A DNA stretch of 64,000 nt from positions 682,001 to 746,000 of the forward strand of contig NZ_CP133774.1 of the NCBI RefSeq assembly GCF_034344865.1, read 5' to 3'. Both the position numbers and the translations under genes were made by a program. This stretch comes from Pseudomonas sp. 10S4 (GTDB taxonomy: Bacteria > Pseudomonadota > Gammaproteobacteria > Pseudomonadales > Pseudomonadaceae). The notes under the pieces were generated by a model. The model was not told the DNA's origin. It did no database searches and saw nothing but the letters and a program-made list of their open reading frames with translations. Below, one piece after another: positions 9,592 through 17,363 of the stretch (positions within the stretch are counted from its first letter, which is position 1; every line of letters begins with the position of its first letter).

Positions 9592-10236
9592 TTACAACGC
9601 CCCGACTGGACGCAAGCGATACTGCGGCGGCAGTTGCTCGAAGCCGCTGATCGTGGCGTTCAGGCTTTTCCAGCGACCATCCTTGATGCCATAGATGCAA
9701 CCGTGGATCGACAGGCTTTGCCCACGATGCCAGGCGTTTTGCACAATGCTGGTGTGACCGACGTTGGCCACTTGCTGGACCACGTTGAGCTCGCAGAGGC
9801 GGTCGACCCGCTCCTCTTCGGTCGGCAACTTGGCCAGCTCTTCGCGCTTTTCATAATAAAGATCGCGAATCGAGCGCAACCAGCCATCGATCAGGCCCAA
9901 TTGACGGTCCTGCATAGACGCACGCACGCCACCACAGCCATAGTGGCCGGTGACCAGGATGTGTTTGACCTTAAGCACGTCCACCGCGTACTGAATCACC
10001 GACAGGCAATTAAGGTCGGTGTGCAGCACCACGTTGGCGACGTTACGGTGCACGAACAGATCGCCGGGCAGCATGCCAACGATCTCGTTCGCCGGCACCC
10101 GGGCGTCGGAGCAACCGATCCACAGGTATTCCGGGGTTTGCTGACGCGCCAGCTTGGCGAAGAAATCAGGATCTTCTTTCGTGATCGCGTCGGCCCAGCG
10201 CTCGTTGTTATCAATCAGATCTTGTAATTCGTTCAT
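9592..10236 (-). CDS. can: Beta-class carbonic anhydrase
   Basis: A 214-residue cytoplasmic enzyme interconverting CO2 and bicarbonate. The zinc ligands and catalytic dyad of the beta class are clear: Cys-x-Asp-x-Arg in WIGCSDARVPA near residue 40, and His-x-x-Cys in TGHYGCGGV near residue 98. The length is close to E. coli Can (220). I prefer the ATG at 10236 (MNELQDLID), which has GAGG about 10 bases upstream; an ATG five codons earlier exists. It is likely a single-gene unit, convergent with the SET gene. Confidence 0.93.
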   Translation of the reverse strand: MNELQDLIDNNERWADAITKEDPDFFAKLARQQTPEYLWIGCSDARVPANEIVGMLPGDLFVHRNVANVVLHTDLNCLSVIQYAVDVLKVKHILVTGHYGCGGVRASMQDRQLGLIDGWLRSIRDLYYEKREELAKLPTEEERVDRLCELNVVQQVANVGHTSIVQNAWHRGQSLSIHGCIYGIKDGRWKSLNATISGFEQLPPQYRLRPVGAL

Positions 10237-10419
10237 GCAATGAAGCCTCAAGAATGATGCGCAGCTTTGACAGACGACCGCCCGTCGGGGTCACGCGCGC
10301 GATGCAGATACCCCTGATGCCCTGATGTTTACACCAGCTAGCCCGCAGCTCCATGCCGGGGGAATTCTCGGCAACCCAGTGGGTCCACCTTAGTAAGGCC
10401 CACAGTATGAGGAATTGCC

Positions 10420-10824
10420 ATGACTGAATCACGACGTCCGTACGATGCGGTGCAACCCGAGCCCATCGACGACAACGAAGACCGCATGGGCTCGATGCAT
10501 GAGCTGGATTTCGACGAGGAAGAACCCAGCGCAAAAATCGGTGACGAGTTGCCGGAAAATGAACGCGAGCGACTGATGCCCCGCGAACGTGTCCGTGAAG
10601 CCGGCATGACCGGTGCTTCGACCGACGACCATGAGTCTACCGACGATGACATGAGCCCGGAAACCCTGATCCGTGAAGATGGCGCACGGGATGCCCACGA
10701 GGCAGGCGAAGGGGAACCGGCCGATTGGGATTTAAGCATCGTCGATGAGGAGGACATTGGCGGCGGGAATGGGTTGGATGAGGCGGAAATGGCGAATCGC
10801 GATCCGGTTGACGGGAATCGTTGA
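10420..10824 (+). CDS. Very acidic small protein of unknown function
   Basis: The 134-residue product is extremely rich in Asp and Glu, has no hydrophobic segment or cysteine, and looks largely disordered. Similar Pseudomonas proteins are sometimes labelled serine kinase/phosphatase, but no kinase or phosphatase motif is visible, so I do not adopt that. TGAGGA lies about 7 bases before the ATG. It is flanked by the divergent carbonic anhydrase gene and a large inverted repeat, so it is probably monocistronic. Confidence 0.7.
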   Translation: MTESRRPYDAVQPEPIDDNEDRMGSMHELDFDEEEPSAKIGDELPENERERLMPRERVREAGMTGASTDDHESTDDDMSPETLIREDGARDAHEAGEGEPADWDLSIVDEEDIGGGNGLDEAEMANRDPVDGNR

Positions 10825-10871
10825 TCAATTTTTTGGACTAACACCGCCGATCTATCTGATTGATCGGATTT

Positions 10872-10959
10872 CCCTGTAGGAGCTGGCGAAGGCTGCGATC
10901 TTTTGATCTTGAGAGACAGAAAAATCAAAAGATCGCAGCCTTCGGTAGCTCCTACAGGG
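10872..10959. repeat. Large inverted repeat with 36-bp arms (REP-like)
   Basis: CCCTGTAGGAGCTGGCGAAG starting at 10872 and continuing to 10907 is matched in reverse complement at 10924-10959 with only about three mismatches, around a 16-base loop. It sits between the acidic-protein gene and rimI, which converge on it. The inner part GCGATCTTTTGAT is related to the repeat at 7564. Confidence 0.85.
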
Positions 10960-10967
10960 ATTGGTGT

Positions 10968-11420
10968 TCAGTCGACCAAAGTGCAGGCCATAACGACGGC
11001 ATCTTCACGCCCACCCACCGCCGGGTAGTAATCCCGACGACGTCCAATCTCATTAAACCCATACCGCTCATACAACCGAAACGCCCCACGGTTGCTGTCA
11101 CGCACTTCCAGGAAACACTCGCGTGCCTTGGCGTCATACGCCCGGGACATCAAGTGTTCCAGCAACGTCAAACCCAGGCCACGGCCCTGATTCTCCGGTT
11201 TGACGGTGATGTTCAGCAGATGCGCTTCATCAAGAATGATCTGCACCACGCCATGCCCGACCTGCTGCGAACCTTCGAACATCAGCCAGATCTGGTACTT
11301 GCCCAGGCCATCGAGAAAAATTCCGCGGGTCCACGGGTGGCTATAGGCCGCGTATTCGATTTTCAGTACAGCGTCCATGTCCGCCTCGGTCATCGGGCGG
11401 AACGATACAGCGTCACTCAT
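10968..11420 (-). CDS. rimI: Ribosomal protein bS18-alanine N-acetyltransferase RimI
   Basis: A 150-residue GNAT acetyltransferase. The acetyl-CoA loop appears as VKPENQGRGLGLTLLEHL near residues 72-90, and the RimI-typical ending ERYGFNEIGRRRDYYP follows with the expected C-terminal Tyr region. It acetylates the N-terminal alanine of ribosomal protein S18. Its start overlaps the end of the upstream gene by 8 bases, so the two are co-translated, the same holD-rimI order as in E. coli. Confidence 0.93.
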   Translation of the reverse strand: MSDAVSFRPMTEADMDAVLKIEYAAYSHPWTRGIFLDGLGKYQIWLMFEGSQQVGHGVVQIILDEAHLLNITVKPENQGRGLGLTLLEHLMSRAYDAKARECFLEVRDSNRGAFRLYERYGFNEIGRRRDYYPAVGGREDAVVMACTLVD

Positions 11421-12192
11421 TTGATTCTTTCCAGCGCGCCATCAGCCGACGCATGGCTTGCCAGACATCAGCCTTACGCTGTGGCTCTTCCATTAATAAT
11501 TCCAGACCCGGCAGGGCCCAGACCGAGCCCAGGCCTTCGACCTGGAGTTCACGGTTGAAGGATTCGGCGTTCGCCTCACCGGCAAACCGCACCGCCGGCA
11601 AACCAATCAGCCACAGGCAGACGCACGGGGCGTCTTCGAGCCGGGCCGAGAGGAAACCTTGCACGAAATCGCGAGCGGCTTCCGGGCCTTGATCCATGGT
11701 GCCGCGAGACAACAGCGGCCAGCGCACCGGCTCGCCGACAATTTGCGGGCTGTCCGGCAGACCGGCGGCACGCAGCATGTCCTTGAGCAACATATAGGCG
11801 GGATCGCGGGTCTGGAAGGTTTCGCCTGTGGGTAACTCCACCAACAGCAGGCAGCGCCCGGCCCGCAACAATTGCAGGGCGAAACGCGGCGGCGGCACAA
11901 CTGGCGCCTTGATGGCCACCGGCGCCGCCTCTTCTTCAACCTTGGCGTTGGTGCGTGTGCTGGCCAGCGATGGCCGCGGCACCTCGATTTTCACCCGTTC
12001 GGCCGGTTTGACCAGCGGTTCCACGGGCGTCTCAGCCACTGGAGCCGGCGCCACCGGGGCGATGACCAACGGCTCAAGCGCCTCCAGCAGTTCGGGGCGC
12101 GAGGGCGCAGCAAAGGGCAATTCGGTGCGCGGCAGCCAATTGACCACCTGCATGGCGGTCAAATAAGCGCGGCGGCGAGACTCGATAAGCAA
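11413..12192 (-). CDS. holD: DNA polymerase III psi subunit (pseudomonad HolD)
   Basis: The 259-residue protein has an N-terminal RRRAYLTAMQVVNWLPRTEL that aligns with the start of E. coli psi (RRDWQLQQLGITQW). A Pro/Ala/Val-rich linker spans about residues 40-100. The C-terminal globular part contains LLKDMLRAAGLPDSPQI and DVWQAMRRLMARWKE, again psi-like. A divergent, longer psi is known in pseudomonads, and the position directly before rimI supports the call. Psi bridges the clamp loader to chi and thereby to SSB. The start is TTG at 12192; no better ATG keeps the conserved RR motif. A DnaA-box sequence lies 13 bases upstream. Confidence 0.75.
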   Translation of the reverse strand: MLIESRRRAYLTAMQVVNWLPRTELPFAAPSRPELLEALEPLVIAPVAPAPVAETPVEPLVKPAERVKIEVPRPSLASTRTNAKVEEEAAPVAIKAPVVPPPRFALQLLRAGRCLLLVELPTGETFQTRDPAYMLLKDMLRAAGLPDSPQIVGEPVRWPLLSRGTMDQGPEAARDFVQGFLSARLEDAPCVCLWLIGLPAVRFAGEANAESFNRELQVEGLGSVWALPGLELLMEEPQRKADVWQAMRRLMARWKESNE

Positions 12193-12204
12193 AGGTCGGC
12201 CACT

Positions 12205-12213
12205 TGTGGATAA
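12205..12213 (-). promoter_or_regulatory. Single DnaA box upstream of holD
   Basis: The minus strand reads TTATCCACA, an exact match to the strong DnaA box consensus. It lies in the divergent region between holD and mksF. A single 9-mer can occur by chance, so a regulatory role is inference. Confidence 0.4.
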
Positions 12214-12373
12214 CTAATAGTGCGCTGATTCTACCGCCCTTCGCCGAAGATCGCCCGCGCTTGATCGATACTCTTACCCATAGAAACAGCGACAGCCCGT
12301 CCCGAGAGTGAATCGCAACAGGCGCGATGCAGTACAATCGCCGCTTTTAATCGTCAACCAGCCGGCCATCCCG

Positions 12374-13651
12374 ATGATCGAACCCAAGCGCGTCTTGCGC
12401 GCCCTCGCTGAACACTGGGCACTTCTGGAGCCACTGTGCGAGCACTTCGACCAAGGCACTTTGAGCCTCAACGAACTGCGTTCACAGTTGGCCGCCCAGC
12501 AACTGGACAGTACACCGCAGGACATCACCAGCCTGCTGGACGTGTGGATCCGCCTCGACATTCTGGTGCCCGTGGCGAAAAGCCCGAACCGTTTCGAGCT
12601 CAATGCGCAGATCCACGACTTCCTCGCTTACCTGCGCCGTGAGCACCGTTTGGGCTTGTGCCTGGAAATCGAAGCCTATCTGCGCCATCTCGAGCGCCTG
12701 GCCGGTTATATCCAGGACGCGTTCGACATCCGCGACGGCCACGATTTGGCGCGCCAGTTGCGCTTGCTCGACATGCGCGTGCGGGACGTTTTGAAGAAAC
12801 TCGCCAACGACGAACAGGCCCTGGTGGCCGTTGCCGAGCGGGCCAAGACCAGCGACCGGCAGATCCCGCTGCGTCAGCGTTACGCCGAAGTACTGGCGAC
12901 CTGGGACGAATACGTCGAACCGATGATCCAGTTGGTGAACGCCGACGGCGCCTTCGAGCAAGGCGTGCGCAAAGTCGAAAACGTTCTGCTGCGCATGCTC
13001 ACCGAACAGCAGCGCCTCGGCCACTTGGTCGATGACGACATGCTGCTGCGCACCCACGCACGCATCCTCGAAATGCAGACCAGCGCCCAACTGACCTTGC
13101 GTCATGCCCGCGAACTGCTATTGCCGCTGCGTGAAGAAGCCCGACGCCACAACGCCGTAACCCGTGGCGCAGCGCTGGCCCTGTCGGCCATCCGCCGTAA
13201 AGGCATTGATGCGGTGCCGCAAGCCGCGATGCCAATGTTCACGCGTCCGCAAAGCACCTTCCTCGGCAGTGCCAGTCAGGTCGAAGCCTATGTCTACGCC
13301 CTGGCGCGTTTCGAGCCAAAACCGGCGCGTTTCCCCAAGGCTCACAAAACCCAGAAAGGCGAAGCCCCGCGCGCGCCACGCACGGTTCGGGAAATGCTCG
13401 AACGCTGTGAAGACGCGTTGCCGATGCCGGACCTGATGACCTGGCTGCTGGAGCAGGAACCGGACGGCGCTACCGACGAATTGCTGTATTGGTTCTCGCG
13501 CCTGTCACGGGAAAAACGCTTCAAACGCGAGCGTCTGGAACGCCGCGATTACCACACTCATGAGCACCAGGTCAGCCTGCGCTCCTTCGCCCTGCTCTCG
13601 GCCGGCGACACCGCCGCCGAGGATTCCGCGAGCATCCCAAATGCATCTTGA
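12374..13651 (+). CDS. mksF: Condensin subunit MksF (kleisin-like)
   Basis: This 425-residue protein is the first gene of a three-gene operon that matches MksF-MksE-MksB, the MukBEF-like condensin of Pseudomonas. MksF is the kleisin-type subunit that links the MksB heads. It is largely helical, begins MIEPKRVLRALAEHW (a winged-helix-like dimerisation region) and ends in a basic and charged tail. The ATG at 12374 is chosen over an upstream ATG at 12308 because the family begins at this point. Its 3' end overlaps mksE by 11 bases. Confidence 0.85.
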   Translation: MIEPKRVLRALAEHWALLEPLCEHFDQGTLSLNELRSQLAAQQLDSTPQDITSLLDVWIRLDILVPVAKSPNRFELNAQIHDFLAYLRREHRLGLCLEIEAYLRHLERLAGYIQDAFDIRDGHDLARQLRLLDMRVRDVLKKLANDEQALVAVAERAKTSDRQIPLRQRYAEVLATWDEYVEPMIQLVNADGAFEQGVRKVENVLLRMLTEQQRLGHLVDDDMLLRTHARILEMQTSAQLTLRHARELLLPLREEARRHNAVTRGAALALSAIRRKGIDAVPQAAMPMFTRPQSTFLGSASQVEAYVYALARFEPKPARFPKAHKTQKGEAPRAPRTVREMLERCEDALPMPDLMTWLLEQEPDGATDELLYWFSRLSREKRFKRERLERRDYHTHEHQVSLRSFALLSAGDTAAEDSASIPNAS

Positions 13652-14342
13652 TCTAAACGAACTGTCCCAGCTGGCGCCGATCTTTCGCGAGCTGTTCAAG
13701 GGCTATCACGTCAGCCGCCGAGATCCGGAGCTGTACGCACAACTGTCGAACTTCCAGGACCAGTACCGCACGCTGTTCAAGGCGTTGGGTTTTGAACTGG
13801 TCTGCGACACCCGTGGTTTCTACTACTTTGTGCCAGACCTTGCCGCTGCAGCGGTGAACAAGACCGCTCAGCGTCTGGCGTTGTTCACTTTCATCCTCGT
13901 CGAGCATCTGGCGGATCAGGGCCGCGACCCGGTCGCCGTGCTCGACGGTGGCAGCCTCGGTCGTGATGAATTGCCATCGTTGCTGGAGAAGTATCGCGAC
14001 CTGTTCATCCAGGCCGAAGTGCAGACCGTCGAAGAACTCGAAGAAAAAATCATGCGCCGCATGACTCAACTCGGTTTTGCCGGCGAAGAAAACGGCATCT
14101 ACCGTTTCCTGCCGCCGATGCACCGTTTCCTCGACGTTTGCCTGTCAGTCCAGCAAGACCGCGATCTGGCGGCCAGCCTGCACAGCGTGCTGCCACTGCC
14201 AGCACCGGTGCTGATCGATGATGACAGCGACGAAAAGCTGCTGGAAACCGATGACCCGCTGGACCTCAGTGACTTCGCGGAAGAAAGCGAAGAAGACGCC
14301 ATGGCCCGCGCCATTGCCGAAGAACAGGAGACCGACGCATGA
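13641..14342 (+). CDS. mksE: Condensin subunit MksE
   Basis: A 233-residue helical accessory protein, equivalent in role to MukE/ScpB, that binds the kleisin and regulates DNA loading by the MksB ATPase. Two winged-helix-like regions are plausible (residues about 5-60 and 110-160), followed by a strongly acidic C-terminal tail rich in Asp and Glu from about residue 190. The start at 13641 overlaps mksF by 11 bases, and its stop overlaps the mksB start as ATGA, so the three subunits are translationally coupled. Confidence 0.85.
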   Translation: MHLDLNELSQLAPIFRELFKGYHVSRRDPELYAQLSNFQDQYRTLFKALGFELVCDTRGFYYFVPDLAAAAVNKTAQRLALFTFILVEHLADQGRDPVAVLDGGSLGRDELPSLLEKYRDLFIQAEVQTVEELEEKIMRRMTQLGFAGEENGIYRFLPPMHRFLDVCLSVQQDRDLAASLHSVLPLPAPVLIDDDSDEKLLETDDPLDLSDFAEESEEDAMARAIAEEQETDA

Positions 14343-17179
14343 GCAAGGAACGCTACGGCATTCGCCGCTTCGCCCTTTTGAACACCGCCGGTTACAGCCT
14401 CGGTCTGTTCCCGCTGGAAGAGCCGCTGTCGGTCTACGGCGCGAACAACCTTGGTAAATCCGCGTCGATCAACGCCTTGCAGTTCCCGATCCTGGCGCGC
14501 ATGTCGGACATGAGTTTCGGCAAGTACAGCCTGGAACAATCCCGGCGTTTCTACTTCGCCTCGGACACCAGCTACATCCTGGTCGAAGTCTCGCTGCCCC
14601 ATGGTCCGCACGTGATCGGCGTGGTCGGTCGCGGCCCGGGTGGTGGTTTCGGTCACCAGTTCTTTGCCTACGCCGGCAAACTGGATCTGGCCCATTACCA
14701 GAAAAACGACACCTGCCTGCGCCAGAAAGAGTTGTTCACCAACCTTGAGCGAGAGGGCCTGAAAGCCTACGAACTCAAGCCGGATGAACTGCGTCGCTTG
14801 CTGGTTGGCGGTCACACCTCGATTCCGCTGGACCTGACCCTGATCCCGCTGCGTTCCACCAGCGAACAGAGCCTCAAGACTTTCCGCGCGTTGTTCATCA
14901 ACCTGCTGCACATGCGCGAAATCACTGCGGCCAAGCTCAAGCAGTTGTTCCTCGACGCCTTCGAACACAGCCTGCGTTCCGGCAGTGTCGATTACATCGC
15001 CGCGTGTGAAGAAGCGTTCCGCGATGTACGACGCATGGAGCAGGACTACAACTCGCTGGTTACCGCCGGCCCGCTGGTTGAAGCGTTGGCCTCAGGCGTT
15101 ACCCAGCGCAACATCCTGCGCGGCAAGTTGCACCGCATCTCGCCGTTGCTCGATTCGTTGCTCGGCACCTGGTCGGACTACGCCAGTGCGCGCAAGGAAG
15201 AGCTGACCATCCAGGCCGAACATTACCGCGGCGAGCAGGACGCCTTGCAAAACGATCAGCGTGGCGGCACGCAAGAGCTGATGCGCCTGGAGCGGGAAAT
15301 CACCGGCATCCAGCGCTGGCTCGGCGAGTTGTCGGTGCTCAAGCATCGCTTCGCGTTGGTCACTGACGTCAAAGTCCTGGAGCAGCAACTGCTGGCGGCC
15401 AAGGATGCGCACGATGAACTGGCTGGTGCGCTGGCCCAGTCCCGGCAGTTCAGCGCCGAAGACCTGGAAGAACGTCTGCGGGATCTGGAAAAACGCCTGA
15501 AGTCGGTGAAGCAGCAACTCGATCACGCCGACAACAACAGCTACGCCCGACTGCGTGAAGAGTTCTCGCAACAGGACGTCGAGCGCCTGATGCGCCTGTT
15601 CAACAGCGCGCTGTTCAGCCTGCCGCTGGGCGAGCACGGGATTACGCTGGACGAGGACGGTCAGTGGGTCAAATCCCTGGAGCTGATCCTAGACGGCTTC
15701 AAAGGCGAACGTTTCGAGGTGCCGGGGCTGTCCATCGACATCTCGCACATCGAGCCGCCAGCCCTGCAAGCCCTGGCCGACCGCGCAGCCTTGCGCGATC
15801 AGAAAGAGCGTCTGGAAAAAGAGCTCAAGCAACTGAAAACCCAGGCTGCCGTGGTCGCTGACCGCGCGGCGAGCAAGACCCAGACCGAAGCGTTGTACCA
15901 GCAAGTGCTGGATGCGCAGAAAGCCCTGGAAGATTTCCGCCGCGCGCAAACCTTGAGCGCCGAGGAAGACGACAAGCTTGAGCAATTGGCGCAGATGGAA
16001 GCGGCGCAGGAAGAGTTGAAGCGTTCCAGCGACGCCTTCACCGAACGCGTCCAGCAATTGTCTGCCAAGCTGCAACTGGTCGGCCGGCAGATCGGCGACA
16101 TGGAAGCCAAGCAACGCACCCTCGACGACGCCCTGCGCCGCCGTCAGCTGTTGCCGGCAGACATGCCGTTCGGCACGCCGTTCATGGACCCGATCGACGA
16201 TTCCATGGACAACCTGTTGCCGTTGCTCAACGACTACCAGGACAGCTGGCAGGGTTTGCAGCGCAGCGATGGTCAGATCGAAGCGCTGTATGCGCAGGTC
16301 CGTCTCAAGGGCGTGGCCAAGTTCGACAGCGAAGACGACATGGAACGTCGCCTGCAATTGCTGATCAACGCGTACGCGCACCGCACCGACGAAGCGCTGA
16401 CCCTCGGCAAGGCGCGCCGTGCAGCGGTCACCGACATCGCCCGGACCCTGCGCAATATCCGCAGCGACTATGACAGCCTCGAGCATCAACTGGCGCTGTT
16501 CAACCGCGAGATCAACAAGCGTCAGGTCTCCAACCTGCAGAGCTTCCGCATCGTGCTCGCGCCGAACAAGGAAGCCCTCAAGCACATCGACCAGATCATC
16601 CACAGCGCCGGCCAATACGAAGAAGGCGAAACCCTTTCTGTGTTTGACCTGAGCCAAAGCGCCGATCAAGACAACAAGAACGAAGAAGCCAAGGAATACC
16701 TGGCGCGGCTGGTGGCGGCAAACCACAACCAGCTCGGCCTCAAGGACTTGTTCGAGCTTGCGTTCGAGATCACCAAGGTCAACGGTCAACCGGTGATTCA
16801 CACCGACATCGACGGCGCGGCGTCCAACGGCACCACTATGACCATCAAGGCGCTGACCAACATGTATTTGTTGCTGCACTTGATGGACCGCGACCAGGCC
16901 GGTCGCGTGCGTCTGCCGTACTACCTCGACGAGGCGGCGGACATCGACGAGAAAAACCAGGCAGCGCTGCTGGAAACCAGTCTGCAACTGGGCTTCGTGC
17001 CGATCCTGGCGAGTGTGAAGCCACAGGTTTGCGCCAGTGTGGCGATTGACCTGGAAGGTGGTAGCGGGCCGAACGGGATCTACATTGATGAGGCGGACTG
17101 GAAGTACATTCGTCGGCATGATGAAGTGAAGCCGACTTTGAACGTTGAAGCCGATGAGCCGGAGCTGGATGCGGTTTGA
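14339..17179 (+). CDS. mksB: Condensin ATPase MksB (SMC-like)
   Basis: The 946-residue SMC-like ATPase has a Walker A motif GANNLGKS at residues 33-40. A long coiled-coil region with a central hinge covers about residues 280-740. A C-terminal head carries the Walker B-like YYLDEAADIDEKN near residue 860 and ends with PQVCASVAIDLEGG. It is shorter than MukB, as is typical of MksB. It should organise and help segregate the chromosome together with MksF and MksE. No mksG/jetD-type nuclease gene follows: a strong terminator and then a convergent operon come next. This argues for a housekeeping condensin rather than a Wadjet-type plasmid-defence operon. Confidence 0.92.
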   Translation: MSKERYGIRRFALLNTAGYSLGLFPLEEPLSVYGANNLGKSASINALQFPILARMSDMSFGKYSLEQSRRFYFASDTSYILVEVSLPHGPHVIGVVGRGPGGGFGHQFFAYAGKLDLAHYQKNDTCLRQKELFTNLEREGLKAYELKPDELRRLLVGGHTSIPLDLTLIPLRSTSEQSLKTFRALFINLLHMREITAAKLKQLFLDAFEHSLRSGSVDYIAACEEAFRDVRRMEQDYNSLVTAGPLVEALASGVTQRNILRGKLHRISPLLDSLLGTWSDYASARKEELTIQAEHYRGEQDALQNDQRGGTQELMRLEREITGIQRWLGELSVLKHRFALVTDVKVLEQQLLAAKDAHDELAGALAQSRQFSAEDLEERLRDLEKRLKSVKQQLDHADNNSYARLREEFSQQDVERLMRLFNSALFSLPLGEHGITLDEDGQWVKSLELILDGFKGERFEVPGLSIDISHIEPPALQALADRAALRDQKERLEKELKQLKTQAAVVADRAASKTQTEALYQQVLDAQKALEDFRRAQTLSAEEDDKLEQLAQMEAAQEELKRSSDAFTERVQQLSAKLQLVGRQIGDMEAKQRTLDDALRRRQLLPADMPFGTPFMDPIDDSMDNLLPLLNDYQDSWQGLQRSDGQIEALYAQVRLKGVAKFDSEDDMERRLQLLINAYAHRTDEALTLGKARRAAVTDIARTLRNIRSDYDSLEHQLALFNREINKRQVSNLQSFRIVLAPNKEALKHIDQIIHSAGQYEEGETLSVFDLSQSADQDNKNEEAKEYLARLVAANHNQLGLKDLFELAFEITKVNGQPVIHTDIDGAASNGTTMTIKALTNMYLLLHLMDRDQAGRVRLPYYLDEAADIDEKNQAALLETSLQLGFVPILASVKPQVCASVAIDLEGGSGPNGIYIDEADWKYIRRHDEVKPTLNVEADEPELDAV

Positions 17180-17196
17180 TTTAAACCGTTAGAGAC

Positions 17197-17235
17197 GAAA
17201 AAAGGCCGCGACCCATTGGATCGCGGCCTTTTTTA
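17197..17235. terminator. Bidirectional terminator after mksB
   Basis: AAAAAAGGCCGCGA pairs with TCGCGGCCTTTTTT around a 9-base loop. It has a T-run on both strands and so can stop mksB (plus) and transcripts from the minus side. Confidence 0.9.
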
Positions 17236-17261
17236 TTGAAGGCTTTTCGGTGGTTTTGAGG

Positions 17262-17344
17262 GCCCCATCGCGAGCAAGCTCGCTCCCACAGGTTTTATGT
17301 TCGACACAAATCGACTGTGGGAGCGAGCTTGCTCGCGATGGCGG
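17262..17344. repeat. Paired REP element (TGTGGGAGCGAGCTTGCTCGC family)
   Basis: ATCGCGAGCAAGCTCGC near 17267 and its reverse complement ending at 17341 form an almost perfect long hairpin of about 30 bp with a 22-base loop. It lies between the mksB terminator and the 3' end of the MCE gene. Confidence 0.85.
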
Positions 17345-17363
17345 CAGCACAGCCGCCAATAAA

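Noticed and set aside
12374..17179. Wadjet-type plasmid defence system
   Set aside because: The condensin subunits are present but the nuclease subunit (JetD/MksG) is absent, and the gene context is the normal chromosomal one.
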